A DNA stretch of 64,000 nt from positions 1 to 64,000 of the forward strand of contig JAEXDQ010000051.1 in NCBI GenBank assembly GCA_023401595.1, given 5' to 3'. Under the pieces are notes generated by a model, which was not told the origin of the DNA, made no database searches, and saw only the letters and a list, made by a program, of their open reading frames with translations. Both the position numbers and the translations under genes were made by a program. This stretch comes from Spirochaetota bacterium. GTDB taxonomy: Bacteria > Spirochaetota > Spirochaetia > Sphaerochaetales > Sphaerochaetaceae. Shown here piece by piece: positions 16,520-24,787 of this stretch (position 1 is its first letter; each line of letters begins with the position of its first letter).

Positions 16520-17698
16520 ATGCAGCTCAATACAGTCAAAGACGTGGATCTCAAAGGAAAAAGGGTTCTTATCCGCGTTGATTTCAATGTGCCTTTGAAA
16601 AATGGCGTCGTGACCGATGCGACGAGGATCAAGGCCGCCTTGCCGACTATCGAATATGTTCTGTCTCAGGGGGCGAGTCTGGTAGTGATGTCCCACTTCG
16701 GTCGTCCCAAGGGGCAGAAGAACCCCGACTTCAGCATGAAGCCGATTGCCGGGAAGTTCAGTGAACTGCTAGGCAAGCCTGTCAAGCTCGCTTCCGATGT
16801 GATCGGACCGGAAGTACAGGCCGAAGTCAAGGCTCTCAAGCCGGGCGAAGTCCTCCTGCTGGAGAACGTCCGTTTCTACAAGGAAGAAGAGGCGAACGAC
16901 CCCGCCTTCGCTAAGGAGCTTGCTTCCTATGGCGATATCTATGTCAATGATGCGTTCGGTACCGCCCATCGCGCCCACGCTTCCACCGAGGGCGTAGCCC
17001 ATTATCTGCCCGCCTATGCCGGTTTCCTGATTGAGAAGGAAGTCAAATTCATGGCTCCTCTTCTTGAAAATCCTGAAAAGCCGTTTGTCGCGATCATCGG
17101 CGGTTCCAAGGTCTCTTCCAAGATCAGCGTCCTTGAGTCCCTCGTGAAGACCTGCGACACGATCGTCATCGGCGGCGGCATGGCCTATACTTTCCTGAAA
17201 GTACAGGGGCATGAGATTGGCAAGAGTCTGCTTGAGAACGACTATCTCGATGTCGCGGCTTCATTCCTGAAGAAGGCCGCAGAGAAGGGCGTCAAGGTGA
17301 TTCTCCCCGTAGATCATGTCTGCGCGGCGGAATTCAGCGAGACAGTGGCTCCTGTGGCTATCGATGGTGTGGATATTCCCGCCGATCTGATCGGCATGGA
17401 TATCGGCCCCAAGACCGTAGACATGATTGTGAAGGTTCTTGCAACGGCGAAGAGCGTCGTCTGGAACGGGCCGATGGGCGTGTTCGAATTCGATGCGTTC
17501 GCCGCCGGTACCCAGGCTGTCGCGAAAGCTATGGCCGCCTGTGGCGGGACTACCGTCGTCGGTGGCGGCGACAGTGTCGCGGCCATCAACAAGTTTGACC
17601 TCGCTGACAAGATCAGCCACGTATCCACCGGGGGTGGCGCTTCCCTTGAATTCCTTGAGGGCAAGGAACTTCCCGGAATCAAAGCATTGGAGAAATAA
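16520..17698 (+). CDS. pgk: Phosphoglycerate kinase
   Basis: It transfers phosphate from 1,3-bisphosphoglycerate to ADP in glycolysis. It has 392 residues, a normal length. The entry motif RVDFNVPL is at about 22-29, the basic-patch segment SHFGRPKG at about 58, and the nucleotide-site blocks IIGGSKVSSK, GGGMAYTFL and WNGPMGVFE are present. The C-terminal GGGDSVAAI and STGGGASLE loops are intact. AAGGAGGG precedes the ATG. It is co-transcribed with tpiA (1 base gap) and secG. Confidence 0.98.
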   Translation: MQLNTVKDVDLKGKRVLIRVDFNVPLKNGVVTDATRIKAALPTIEYVLSQGASLVVMSHFGRPKGQKNPDFSMKPIAGKFSELLGKPVKLASDVIGPEVQAEVKALKPGEVLLLENVRFYKEEEANDPAFAKELASYGDIYVNDAFGTAHRAHASTEGVAHYLPAYAGFLIEKEVKFMAPLLENPEKPFVAIIGGSKVSSKISVLESLVKTCDTIVIGGGMAYTFLKVQGHEIGKSLLENDYLDVAASFLKKAAEKGVKVILPVDHVCAAEFSETVAPVAIDGVDIPADLIGMDIGPKTVDMIVKVLATAKSVVWNGPMGVFEFDAFAAGTQAVAKAMAACGGTTVVGGGDSVAAINKFDLADKISHVSTGGGASLEFLEGKELPGIKALEK

Positions 17699-17699
17699 C

Positions 17700-18452
17700 A
17701 TGAGAAGAACATATATCGCAGGAAACTGGAAAATGAACATGACCCCCTCGGCCGGCGCGGCCTTCGCGGCCTCCTTGGCGCAAGCCGTCAAGGGCTGCAA
17801 CGCCAAAGTGATGATCGCTCCGCCGTTCGTTACGATCCCCGCCGTAGTGGAGGCCGTCAAGGGCAGCGATATCATCGTCGCCGCCCAGAACATGAGCGAC
17901 CATCTCAGCGGAGCCTATACCGGTGAGGTTTCGGCCGAGATGTTGAAGGACCTTGGAGTCACCACCGTGATTCTCGGACACAGCGAACGCCGCGCCTATT
18001 ACGGCGAGACCGACGCCTTCATCAACGCGAAGCTTCGTCTGGCGTTGGAGCAGGGGATGGATGTCGTTCTGTGCGTCGGCGAGACTCTTGAGGAACGCCA
18101 GGGCGGCAAGCTGGAGGATGTACTGACCCGTCAGGTCACCGACGGACTGAAGGATGTCGGCGAAGCTGACATGTCGCACATCACGATAGCCTATGAACCC
18201 GTCTGGGCGATTGGCACCGGTATGACCGCGACTCCCGAAGATGCTGATGCCGCGCATGCGTTTATTCGTGGTTTGGTTGAAAAACTCTATGGTAAAGGTG
18301 TTGCAGAAGAGCTGATTATACAGTATGGTGGTTCAGTGAAACCCGGCAACGTGAAGGCCTTGATGTCCAAGGAACACATTGACGGTGCGTTGGTAGGCGG
18401 CGCATCCCTTTCATTGGAGCAGTTCGTCCCAATCGTGACTTTCGATAAGTAA
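17700..18452 (+). CDS. tpiA: Triose-phosphate isomerase
   Basis: It interconverts dihydroxyacetone phosphate and glyceraldehyde 3-phosphate. It has 250 residues. The start at 17700 gives the canonical N-terminus with AGNWKMN (Lys11 in the active site). Catalytic His lies in ILGHSERR and Glu in AYEPVWAIGTG, and the phosphate-gripping loop GGSVKPGN is present. A longer open frame runs back through pgk in another frame, but nothing in it resembles TIM. One base separates it from the pgk stop, so translation is probably coupled. Confidence 0.98.
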   Translation: MRRTYIAGNWKMNMTPSAGAAFAASLAQAVKGCNAKVMIAPPFVTIPAVVEAVKGSDIIVAAQNMSDHLSGAYTGEVSAEMLKDLGVTTVILGHSERRAYYGETDAFINAKLRLALEQGMDVVLCVGETLEERQGGKLEDVLTRQVTDGLKDVGEADMSHITIAYEPVWAIGTGMTATPEDADAAHAFIRGLVEKLYGKGVAEELIIQYGGSVKPGNVKALMSKEHIDGALVGGASLSLEQFVPIVTFDK

Positions 18453-18469
18453 GTATCTGGAGTAGACAA

Positions 18470-18784
18470 ATGGGTGTGTTGAGTATTATCTTGTTGGTAT
18501 TGTTTGTGATCGTGAGCCTGTTGCTGATTTTCATCGTGACCATCCAGGATGAGGAGAGTTCAGGTCTCGGCGGTATCTTCGGTGGTGGTAGCGAGTCTAC
18601 GTTCGGCTCTCGTGCCAGTAGCGTCGTCACCAAGGCGACTGCGATCCTAGGAACTGCGTTCATGATCCTGGCCCTTGTCGTGGCCCTTGTCAATAAGAGC
18701 CCCTCCCAGGATTCCCTGCTTGATTCCGTACAGACCGAGCAGGTACAGCAGGTTGAGAACTGGTGGAGTTCCAACAACGCCTAG
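18470..18784 (+). CDS. secG: Preprotein translocase subunit SecG
   Basis: A small membrane protein of 104 residues with two transmembrane helices (about 4-24 and 56-75). They are joined by a Gly/Ser-rich loop containing IQDEESSGLGGIFGGGSEST, which matches the family block before the second helix. It is an accessory subunit of the SecYEG channel. It lies 17 bases after tpiA, an arrangement seen in many bacteria. The C-terminal tail is polar, Gln-rich and cytoplasmic by topology. Confidence 0.93.
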   Translation: MGVLSIILLVLFVIVSLLLIFIVTIQDEESSGLGGIFGGGSESTFGSRASSVVTKATAILGTAFMILALVVALVNKSPSQDSLLDSVQTEQVQQVENWWSSNNA

Positions 18785-18818
18785 TCGTCGTCTCCCGTAC
18801 GCCGAATATTGCACGTAG

Positions 18819-18855
18819 GTTCCGACCGCACCTTCGCTCTGTGGTCGGAATTTGT
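18819..18855 (+). terminator. Hairpin after secG
   Basis: TTCCGACC (18820-18827) pairs with GGTCGGAA (18843-18850), followed by TTTG. It probably attenuates or ends the pgk-tpiA-secG transcript. The T tail is short. Confidence 0.55.
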
Positions 18856-18870
18856 AAGTAGAGGTTGCTG

Positions 18871-19287
18871 ATGAGAGTCTGCGTACTGTACTGCGGAAAG
18901 GGGTCCTCCAGCCCGAAGCTGAAGGAAATCGCCGGCGCTCTTGCCAAAGGAATCGAATCTCAGGGTCATACCGTGGATGTCTTTGACATGAGGTTGGAGG
19001 GTGGCAAGATTATTTCGTTCTACGACTATATCGTCGTTGGAAGTGAAAATGTTTCTCTTTGGGGTGGAAAAGTTCCCGATATGGTGCCCAAGTTCCTCAA
19101 GCAGGCCGGGACGATTTCGGGCAAGCGGTGCATGGCGTTTATTGTGAACGGTGGTATCCGTTCCGGTAAGACGTTGCACCACTTGATGCATTCTATGGAG
19201 TCTGAAGGTATGTATCTGAAGACTTCCGATATACTCAAGAAAAAGGATTATGCCCAGGCCGTTGGAAAACGGTTGCACATTTCCTAA
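18871..19287 (+). CDS. Flavodoxin-fold protein
   Basis: A cytoplasmic protein of 138 residues with the flavodoxin alpha/beta pattern. It has a first strand VCVLYCGKGSSSPKLKEIA, a second strand with FDMRLEG and a central strand YIVVGSEN. The phosphate loop CGKGSSSPK departs from the SxTGNT type, so FMN binding is likely but not certain. It resembles small flavodoxin-domain proteins of unknown role found in spirochaetes. GAGG at 18861 sets the ATG at 18871; a TTG at 18865 is in frame. The parvulin gene follows 15 bases later, so they may be co-transcribed. Confidence 0.7.
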   Translation: MRVCVLYCGKGSSSPKLKEIAGALAKGIESQGHTVDVFDMRLEGGKIISFYDYIVVGSENVSLWGGKVPDMVPKFLKQAGTISGKRCMAFIVNGGIRSGKTLHHLMHSMESEGMYLKTSDILKKKDYAQAVGKRLHIS

Positions 19288-19302
19288 CCAAGGAGTTTTT
19301 AC

Positions 19303-20370
19303 ATGAAGAAGTTATTTTCCCGTAGTTTCGTCATCGTGCTTGCGTTGTTGTGCGCCGGTAGCGTCGTTTTCGCGGCTGTGATCAGCTCGCCGGCGGCTAC
19401 GGTCAATTTGACAAAGAATACTGCCATCACCACCGAGGAACTCAACCGGACGGTTGACGAGCAGAAGGCGCTTGTCCAGATGCAGGGGGGCGACGTCTCT
19501 ACCGTCGATCCGTTGACGATCCTCAATGTGTTGATCAACAACGAGCTGTGGCGCCAGGGCGCGGCACGGGACGGCGTGGTTATCACCGACGCCCAGATCA
19601 ACCAGTACCTGTCCTCCTGGAGGGCTCAGCTGGAGCAGCAGCAGATCGGAAGGGCCTTGACTACCGACGAGTTCAATGAGTTCGTCACTACCTATTATGG
19701 CGGTATGGATAATCTGAGGACGGCCATCAGTGAACAGCTTCTGGTCAGCGCCTATATCTCGAAGGTCCGTCCCAATGTGTTGACCGATGTCCGCCAGCCG
19801 TCTGAATCCGAAATCAATTCGTTCTATCGTCAGAACAAGGCGCAGTTCGTCAATCCTGAGAACGTCAAGCTGAGCCATATCTATATCCCGTATGCCACCG
19901 GCGACGGGGCGGACGCCAAGAACGCTGAGAACAAGGCTCTGATGGAACAGGTCGCCCGGTATATCAATTATGGTACTACGACGTTCGAGAAGGCTGTCCA
20001 GGAGTATTCGCAGGATACCTCCAGCAAGAATATCGGCGGCGCGATCGGGTGGCTGACCATGGACGACACTTCTGCAAAGCAGGCGTTGGGCGATAATTTC
20101 TTCAACGGGGCTTTCGATACCGAAGTCGGCAAGATTTCTCCGGTCATTGAATCCAATACCGGGTATCATATCCTGAAGGTATACGCCCACAATGATTTCA
20201 AAGTCCTTGGAATCGACGATCCTATCAACCCCGAGACTACTGCGACGGTTCGCCAGTATATTACGGAAACGTTGATATCTCAGAACCAGCAGACGGATAT
20301 CAACAACGCCATCAACGATATCCTGGCTGATTTGCGAAAGCAGGCTACGATCAGGATCCTGTATAAATAG
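19303..20370 (+). CDS. Exported peptidyl-prolyl isomerase, parvulin/SurA type
   Basis: A protein of 355 residues with a clear signal peptide (KKLFSRSFVIVLALLCAGSV, cut near VFA-AVIS). An N-terminal SurA-like helical chaperone segment comes next, then a PpiC rotamase domain at about 185-300. Its family motifs are VKLSHIYIPY, TTFEKAVQEYSQD, GGAIGWL and ESNTGYHILKV. It should help fold outer-membrane or periplasmic proteins, a natural partner for the LptD-like protein. AAGGAG lies 7 bases before the ATG. A strong terminator follows. Confidence 0.92.
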   Translation: MKKLFSRSFVIVLALLCAGSVVFAAVISSPAATVNLTKNTAITTEELNRTVDEQKALVQMQGGDVSTVDPLTILNVLINNELWRQGAARDGVVITDAQINQYLSSWRAQLEQQQIGRALTTDEFNEFVTTYYGGMDNLRTAISEQLLVSAYISKVRPNVLTDVRQPSESEINSFYRQNKAQFVNPENVKLSHIYIPYATGDGADAKNAENKALMEQVARYINYGTTTFEKAVQEYSQDTSSKNIGGAIGWLTMDDTSAKQALGDNFFNGAFDTEVGKISPVIESNTGYHILKVYAHNDFKVLGIDDPINPETTATVRQYITETLISQNQQTDINNAINDILADLRKQATIRILYK

Positions 20371-20417
20371 TCGTGGCATGTCTTTCCTGAGGATGTTCGT
20401 ATGATTTTCATCCGAGG

Positions 20418-20445
20418 CCCGCATGTCGATCATGCGGGTTTCTTT
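20418..20445 (+). terminator. Terminator after the parvulin gene
   Basis: CCCGCATG (20418-20425) and CATGCGGG (20431-20438) enclose a 5-base loop and are followed by TTTCTTT. Confidence 0.85.
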
Positions 20446-20528
20446 ATGCCGATGGTACCGATGGTATGGCGCGGAAGCTCCGTTTCACCGGTATATTCCG
20501 ATGTATCGTTTGTTGAGGGAGTCGTGAG

Positions 20529-20969
20529 ATGAAGTCGAGACATAGAGCGCGGGAGATCGCATTGCAGACATTGTATGCAATGGATTTCAACAATGAGCTT
20601 GGTACCGCTCCTGTGCCGGAGGTATTTCCGGCCTTGACCGAAGAAGAGCAGTCCTCTTTGGAGCAGGAGGTCGTGATTTTTGCGAAATACATCGTTTGCG
20701 GTACGGTCGAGCATCTGCCGGAAATCGATGCTATGATCAGCAGGTTCTCGACCAACCGTCCCATCGAGAGGATTGACGTCGTGGATCGGAACATCCTGCG
20801 GCTGAGCGTGTTCTCGTTGTTGTATGCGAAGGATATCCACCCGCACATCGTCATAGACGAGGCTGTGAAGTTGTCCCAGGATTTCAGTAGCGAGGTCAAC
20901 TATAAATTCATCAACGGTATTCTCGACTCTATGCAGAAAGCTTTGCAGCAAGGAGGCAATGTGAAATGA
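20529..20969 (+). CDS. nusB: Transcription antitermination factor NusB
   Basis: An RNA-binding all-helical protein of 146 residues that works with NusE (S10) on boxA sequences in rRNA leaders. The N-terminal arginine-rich entry KSRHRAREIALQTLYAMDF and the C-terminal block VIDEAVKLSQDFSSEVNYKFINGILD are diagnostic. GAGGGAG stands before the ATG. The stop overlaps the map start codon by 4 bases, indicating coupled translation. Confidence 0.96.
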   Translation: MKSRHRAREIALQTLYAMDFNNELGTAPVPEVFPALTEEEQSSLEQEVVIFAKYIVCGTVEHLPEIDAMISRFSTNRPIERIDVVDRNILRLSVFSLLYAKDIHPHIVIDEAVKLSQDFSSEVNYKFINGILDSMQKALQQGGNVK

Positions 20970-21727
20970 TTCAGCTGAAGACTCCTGAACAGATAGACCG
21001 TATCCGTGAGTCCTGCCATTTGTTGGCGCGACTTCTCGATTCTCTGGAGGGATGGTTGGAACCCGGCATGACGACAAGGGACATCGACAGGCATTGTCAT
21101 GATTTCATCGTCAAGCACAAGGGCGTCCCCGCGTTCCTCAACTACATGGGGTTTCCGGCTTCCGCCTGCATATCCGTCAACGAAGAGGTGATCCATGGTA
21201 TTCCCAGCAGGCATCGGGTCGTGAATGCCGGGGATATAGTGGGAATCGACCTTGGCATCAATCTGGGCGGCTATTTCAGCGATAGCGCCCGGACCTATAT
21301 CATCGGCGGAACGACGACCACTGAATGCGAGAAGCTGTGCAAGGTGACCCGCGAATGCCTGTATCTCGGAATTGAGGCGGCAGGCAAGACCGGAGCCAGA
21401 GTACATGATATCGGGGCGGCGGTCTACAAGCATGCGAACCAGAACGGCTACGGCGTCGTCCGCGACTATTGTGGCCATGGTGTGGGACTTGCCGTACATG
21501 AAGAACCTGAAATACCAAATTATGTGAATTCCCTTTCGTCGAACCCCAGATTGCGGCCCGGCATGGTGATAGCCATTGAGCCAATGATCAACCTGGGGAC
21601 GAAGAATATCCGCGATCTGGATGATGGATGGACGGTCGTCACAGCCGACGGCAAGCCTTCCGCGCATTTTGAACATACTGTAGCGATTACGAAAGATGGT
21701 GTTGAAATCCTGACCGTGGCGGAGTAG
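20966..21727 (+). CDS. map: Methionine aminopeptidase, type I
   Basis: It removes the N-terminal methionine from nascent proteins. It has 253 residues. The five metal ligands are visible: Asp in GIDLGI, Asp in SDSARTYIIG, His in CGHGVGLAVHEEP, Glu in AIEPMI and Glu in HFEHTVAIT. There is no N-terminal zinc finger, which fits the type I short bacterial form. It overlaps nusB by 4 bases (ATGA). Confidence 0.97.
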   Translation: MIQLKTPEQIDRIRESCHLLARLLDSLEGWLEPGMTTRDIDRHCHDFIVKHKGVPAFLNYMGFPASACISVNEEVIHGIPSRHRVVNAGDIVGIDLGINLGGYFSDSARTYIIGGTTTTECEKLCKVTRECLYLGIEAAGKTGARVHDIGAAVYKHANQNGYGVVRDYCGHGVGLAVHEEPEIPNYVNSLSSNPRLRPGMVIAIEPMINLGTKNIRDLDDGWTVVTADGKPSAHFEHTVAITKDGVEILTVAE

Positions 21728-21769
21728 ACTGAAAGCCATATATCCAGACGTGAGGAGAAAATCGTCCCT

Positions 21770-22387
21770 ATGAAGAAAGAGTTCATCAGTTCCGATACGA
21801 TTCGCGACAGTGCGTTGAAACTGGTTCATACGATGTATGTCGAAGACGGGTTCGTCCCCGACATTATCTATGCGTCGCTGCGCGGCGGCGCATACATGGC
21901 CAATGTGTTCAGCGAATACTACAAGATGGTTCGCAAAAAGGAGATGGGGCGTCCCGTTTTCTATGCGGCGGTCGTGGCTCGTTCCTATTCTGATATCCGT
22001 TGCCAGACCCGTGTGATGGTAGACGGCTGGACGTATTCTCCCGAGCATCTGCGCGCCGGCGACAAGATTCTGATTGTCGATGACATCTTCGATACCGGCA
22101 AGACGGTCAACGAGCTGTGCGATATCGTCCTGCGCAAGGGGATCCCCCGCGAGGATATCAAGATCGCCGTCTATGACTACAAGGTGCCTCTGTACAAGGA
22201 TACCGCCCCGTTGCCGATTCAGCCGGACTATTATTGCCGCAAGCATGTTCTCAACAGCCCTGACGATGAGGTATGGATCCACTATATGTGCCATGAGTTC
22301 GTTGGTCTGACCAGTGAGGAAATCGACGACCAGTACCAGGATCCTGAGGTTCGTAAGATACTTCATGAGGTTCGCGGCGACAAATAG
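21770..22387 (+). CDS. Phosphoribosyltransferase (hypoxanthine/xanthine type-like)
   Basis: A cytoplasmic type I phosphoribosyltransferase of 205 residues. The PRPP loop is ILIVDDIFDTGKTV at about residues 101-114, and the pyrophosphate loop is around SLRGGAYM. The C-terminal block DEVWIHYMCHEF resembles archaeal and bacterial Hpt-like or ComF-unlike purine salvage proteins, with Trp and aromatic residues suited to base stacking. The base specificity cannot be told from sequence alone. It is 42 bases after map with its own GAGGAG. Three T-tailed hairpins follow. Confidence 0.85.
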   Translation: MKKEFISSDTIRDSALKLVHTMYVEDGFVPDIIYASLRGGAYMANVFSEYYKMVRKKEMGRPVFYAAVVARSYSDIRCQTRVMVDGWTYSPEHLRAGDKILIVDDIFDTGKTVNELCDIVLRKGIPREDIKIAVYDYKVPLYKDTAPLPIQPDYYCRKHVLNSPDDEVWIHYMCHEFVGLTSEEIDDQYQDPEVRKILHEVRGDK

Positions 22388-22692
22388 GCGCTTGGAATAT
22401 GATGTTGTCGTATCTGTAAAGTACGGTACAGACGGTCTGGGAAAATCCCTCGGGCCGTTTTTTTGTATGGAAACGGGGCCGGCTGCTACCTCCCGCTCGA
22501 TCTCACGGGAAGCCTCCGATTGGTGGGTTCTGTGGACTTTGTTCCTTCCGCTCCCCGTGCGTATAGAGCTCCGAGCGGCTTTTTTCCAATCATACGTCTC
22601 CGACGGGGCTTTGGCTTGTACAAATTGGCGACCCATAAAAAACCGGAGAGCCTTTGGGCGTCTCCGGTTGAAAAACTAAACGCGGAATACCT
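22388..22692. other. Intergenic region with stacked terminators, no gene seen
   Basis: I see no convincing gene here. A plus-strand hairpin at 22432-22457 runs into seven Ts (22458-22464). A second, CCGCTC (22548-22553) / GAGCGG (22573-22578), runs into six or more Ts. A third is described separately at 22635-22669. The region separates the convergent phosphoribosyltransferase and lipoprotein genes. Confidence 0.7.
22635..22669 (-). terminator. Terminator of the lipoprotein operon
   Basis: On the minus strand AACCGGAGA (22669-22661) pairs with TCTCCGGTT (22649-22641) and runs into TTTTAT. It lies 24 bases past the lipoprotein stop codon. Confidence 0.85.
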
Positions 22693-23916
22693 TTACACAA
22701 TCGGCTGATAGCCGATGGCGCGCGACCCTGCGTTGTTGCTAGGGTCTCCAGCGGCTGTCGGCAGGGTGATCGTATACACTCCGCTGTTCACCGTTGAGAC
22801 AAGGTATTTGTTCTTCGCCGCGGTAGCATCCTGGCCAGGTATCGGCTTGATGTCCACTATGTTGTTGTACGTGAGCCCCCGTGCGAAAGAATTTGTATTG
22901 GACGATGCGTAGGCATAGCTGGAGGGGCTGTCGATAGCGGACGTTTTGACCGTGGCGCTGCTGGTCAGGTCAATCAGCCTCAGTCCGGAGGAATACGGAA
23001 CCAGCATATACTGTTTTCCAGCGATTTCTACCCTGGCGCTTGGGACGGCATATGAAGAATAGTAATTGAGATAGAAACCTGACTGTCCAATATATTTCAG
23101 CTCCCCGCCGACAGCTTCCTGGATGAAGATCAGACTGGTATAGCTGTCGTTGGCGATTTTAGCGATAGCGACACCGGGGCCAGCGGCCGTAGCCGGTTGG
23201 AACGCCTGGATTCTGATGAAATTGGTCTTCGTCGTCTGTTTGTACTGGTCATCAGTAAGATTCAGGTTGACAAGCTTTGCAAGGTCCCCGGCAGCATTGT
23301 CCACGATGTTCAGCTTGGTATCGTTCCAATAGTATGCGAAATCATAGACCGTGACTTTGTTCGCATTTTTATGGGATTTGATCATGGTCGTAAGTACGTT
23401 GTCCACGAAGCCGAACATGATTCCCGCCGAACCTTTTGCTGACAATGAAGCAAGTTGGGTGTTCGGCAAACTCAAGACCGTATAGTTGGCCGGAGAACTT
23501 TCAGAAAGCACGACGCCATTGTTCATTGCCCTGACATCGGACAAGGAGAATGATTCGGATGCACCTGTGGTTATCGTATACTTCTTGAAGTCGCCGGAAC
23601 CGTCTTGGTAGATGAATTCCGTCGCAGCAGTCGCATTACCGATCGATGTCGCGAACCCGTTCGTCATCAGCGAGAGGGGGAGTTTTTCAACGGCGGAATT
23701 GGAAGCTCCATATTTGTAGATGCCGTCCTGCGCCTTGATATAGACTTGATTCCCATAGAATCCGAGGATGCTCTGATTGGTCGTGTCCAGGGTTGGCTCG
23801 GAATTTCCGATGGCTTCAAAGATACCCATGTCGGCATCGAGGTTGCAGGAGATGAATCCGACGGCAACAACCAGTCCTAAACAGAAGAAGGCCAGAAGCT
23901 TTATTCTTTTTTTCAT
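22693..23916 (-). CDS. Secreted lipoprotein of unknown function
   Basis: A protein of 407 residues that begins with a basic, hydrophobic signal (MKKRIKLLAFFCLGLVVAVG) ending in FISC-N, a spirochaete-style relaxed lipobox. I start it at 23916 because AGAGGAG lies 8 bases upstream; the frame extends further but without a start signal. The mature part is beta-rich, with repeated short strands, many Gly/Asn/Tyr turns and phrases such as GFYGNQVYIKAQDGIYKYG that resemble beta-propeller blades. No enzyme motif is visible. It follows the small outer-membrane barrel gene by 14 bases, so the two may work together at the cell surface. I do not recognise the family. Confidence 0.7.
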   Translation of the reverse strand: MKKRIKLLAFFCLGLVVAVGFISCNLDADMGIFEAIGNSEPTLDTTNQSILGFYGNQVYIKAQDGIYKYGASNSAVEKLPLSLMTNGFATSIGNATAATEFIYQDGSGDFKKYTITTGASESFSLSDVRAMNNGVVLSESSPANYTVLSLPNTQLASLSAKGSAGIMFGFVDNVLTTMIKSHKNANKVTVYDFAYYWNDTKLNIVDNAAGDLAKLVNLNLTDDQYKQTTKTNFIRIQAFQPATAAGPGVAIAKIANDSYTSLIFIQEAVGGELKYIGQSGFYLNYYSSYAVPSARVEIAGKQYMLVPYSSGLRLIDLTSSATVKTSAIDSPSSYAYASSNTNSFARGLTYNNIVDIKPIPGQDATAAKNKYLVSTVNSGVYTITLPTAAGDPSNNAGSRAIGYQPIV

Positions 23917-23930
23917 GATTCGATCTCCTC

Positions 23931-24557
23931 TTAATGCCTGTAGTTGACGGATAGTGTCACAGGGAGGATGCACCCTACGCCATTCGCTTTTTTCGAATAG
24001 AACTCAGGAATCACCCAATATCCGCAGTTGACGCCGATTCCCCAGTTTTCGGTGAAATACCAGTTGAGGCCGATTTCAACCGATGCGAACAAACTGAAAA
24101 GACTTCCATCATACCCTTGCGTACTGTCAACATAACGGTTATAAGCCCCGCCGATTCCTAGTGAAATCGGAAGGTCTATGGTTCCTTGCACCGGCATGAA
24201 CGTCACCTTCGCCTGAATCGGCACCACTGTATACAGACTCTTGCTCATGGAATAGGCGAAGGAATAACCGATTTCACCGCCCAATGCGATATATGAATTC
24301 ACGAACGCCTGATAACTAATGGAGCCGTAGCCGCCGATGTTCAGGTGCGTGCCGTCGCCGCCACCGACGCCGGGACGGAAGGTATCCGCTCCGGTCCCTC
24401 CCCAGGTATATGTGAAAAGCGGGATGGTGGGACCTGCTTTGAACGTAAACATCTGGCTACCCAATTCGTATTGGGTCTGCCGTTGATCTGCCGCGGCGAA
24501 CATCAGCGTAGGAACAAGCGTCAGAACCGTAGCGATCAGCATGAAAGTCTTCTTCAT
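23931..24557 (-). CDS. Small outer-membrane beta-barrel protein
   Basis: A protein of 208 residues with a signal peptide (MKKTFMLIATVLTLVPTLMFA-A). The rest alternates hydrophobic and polar residues with many aromatic girdle positions, and ends with a strand (LPVTLSVNYRH). This is the design of an OmpW/Ail-like 8-stranded barrel (TomB/opacity-type) of the outer membrane. The start at 24557 has GAGG in a good place; an upstream ATG in the same frame lacks one. It is the first gene of a two-gene operon with the lipoprotein. The 230 bases upstream are AT-rich and hold no gene. Confidence 0.72.
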   Translation of the reverse strand: MKKTFMLIATVLTLVPTLMFAAADQRQTQYELGSQMFTFKAGPTIPLFTYTWGGTGADTFRPGVGGGDGTHLNIGGYGSISYQAFVNSYIALGGEIGYSFAYSMSKSLYTVVPIQAKVTFMPVQGTIDLPISLGIGGAYNRYVDSTQGYDGSLFSLFASVEIGLNWYFTENWGIGVNCGYWVIPEFYSKKANGVGCILPVTLSVNYRH

Positions 24558-24787
24558 GGCTACCTCAGCATTTTGTATAACGAGTTCTCCGTACCGGAGA
24601 CTGTCGGGCGAAATCATCACCTAATCCTATAACAGGGTTCAGGTGTCATAGTTACGGTAATCATAACGGAATACAGATACAATGAAAACCTATTGCCAAT
24701 TTCAAATATATGTTTTTCCTGCGAAGTGGGCAAAAGGAAAATTCAGAATGATGATGTGAATCCGATACCGATTCAGCAAACATTTTC

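Noticed and set aside
17439..17699. N-terminal extension of tpiA inside pgk
   Set aside because: The sequence is a shadow of pgk; the canonical TIM N-terminus begins at 17700.
20900..22636. A 578-codon open frame on the minus strand
   Set aside because: It lies antisense to nusB, map and the phosphoribosyltransferase gene, all unmistakable. Its composition is Asp/His/Arg-rich and it resembles no family.
22463..22708. Short plus-strand gene
   Set aside because: It runs through two T-tailed hairpins and has no ribosome site or family resemblance.
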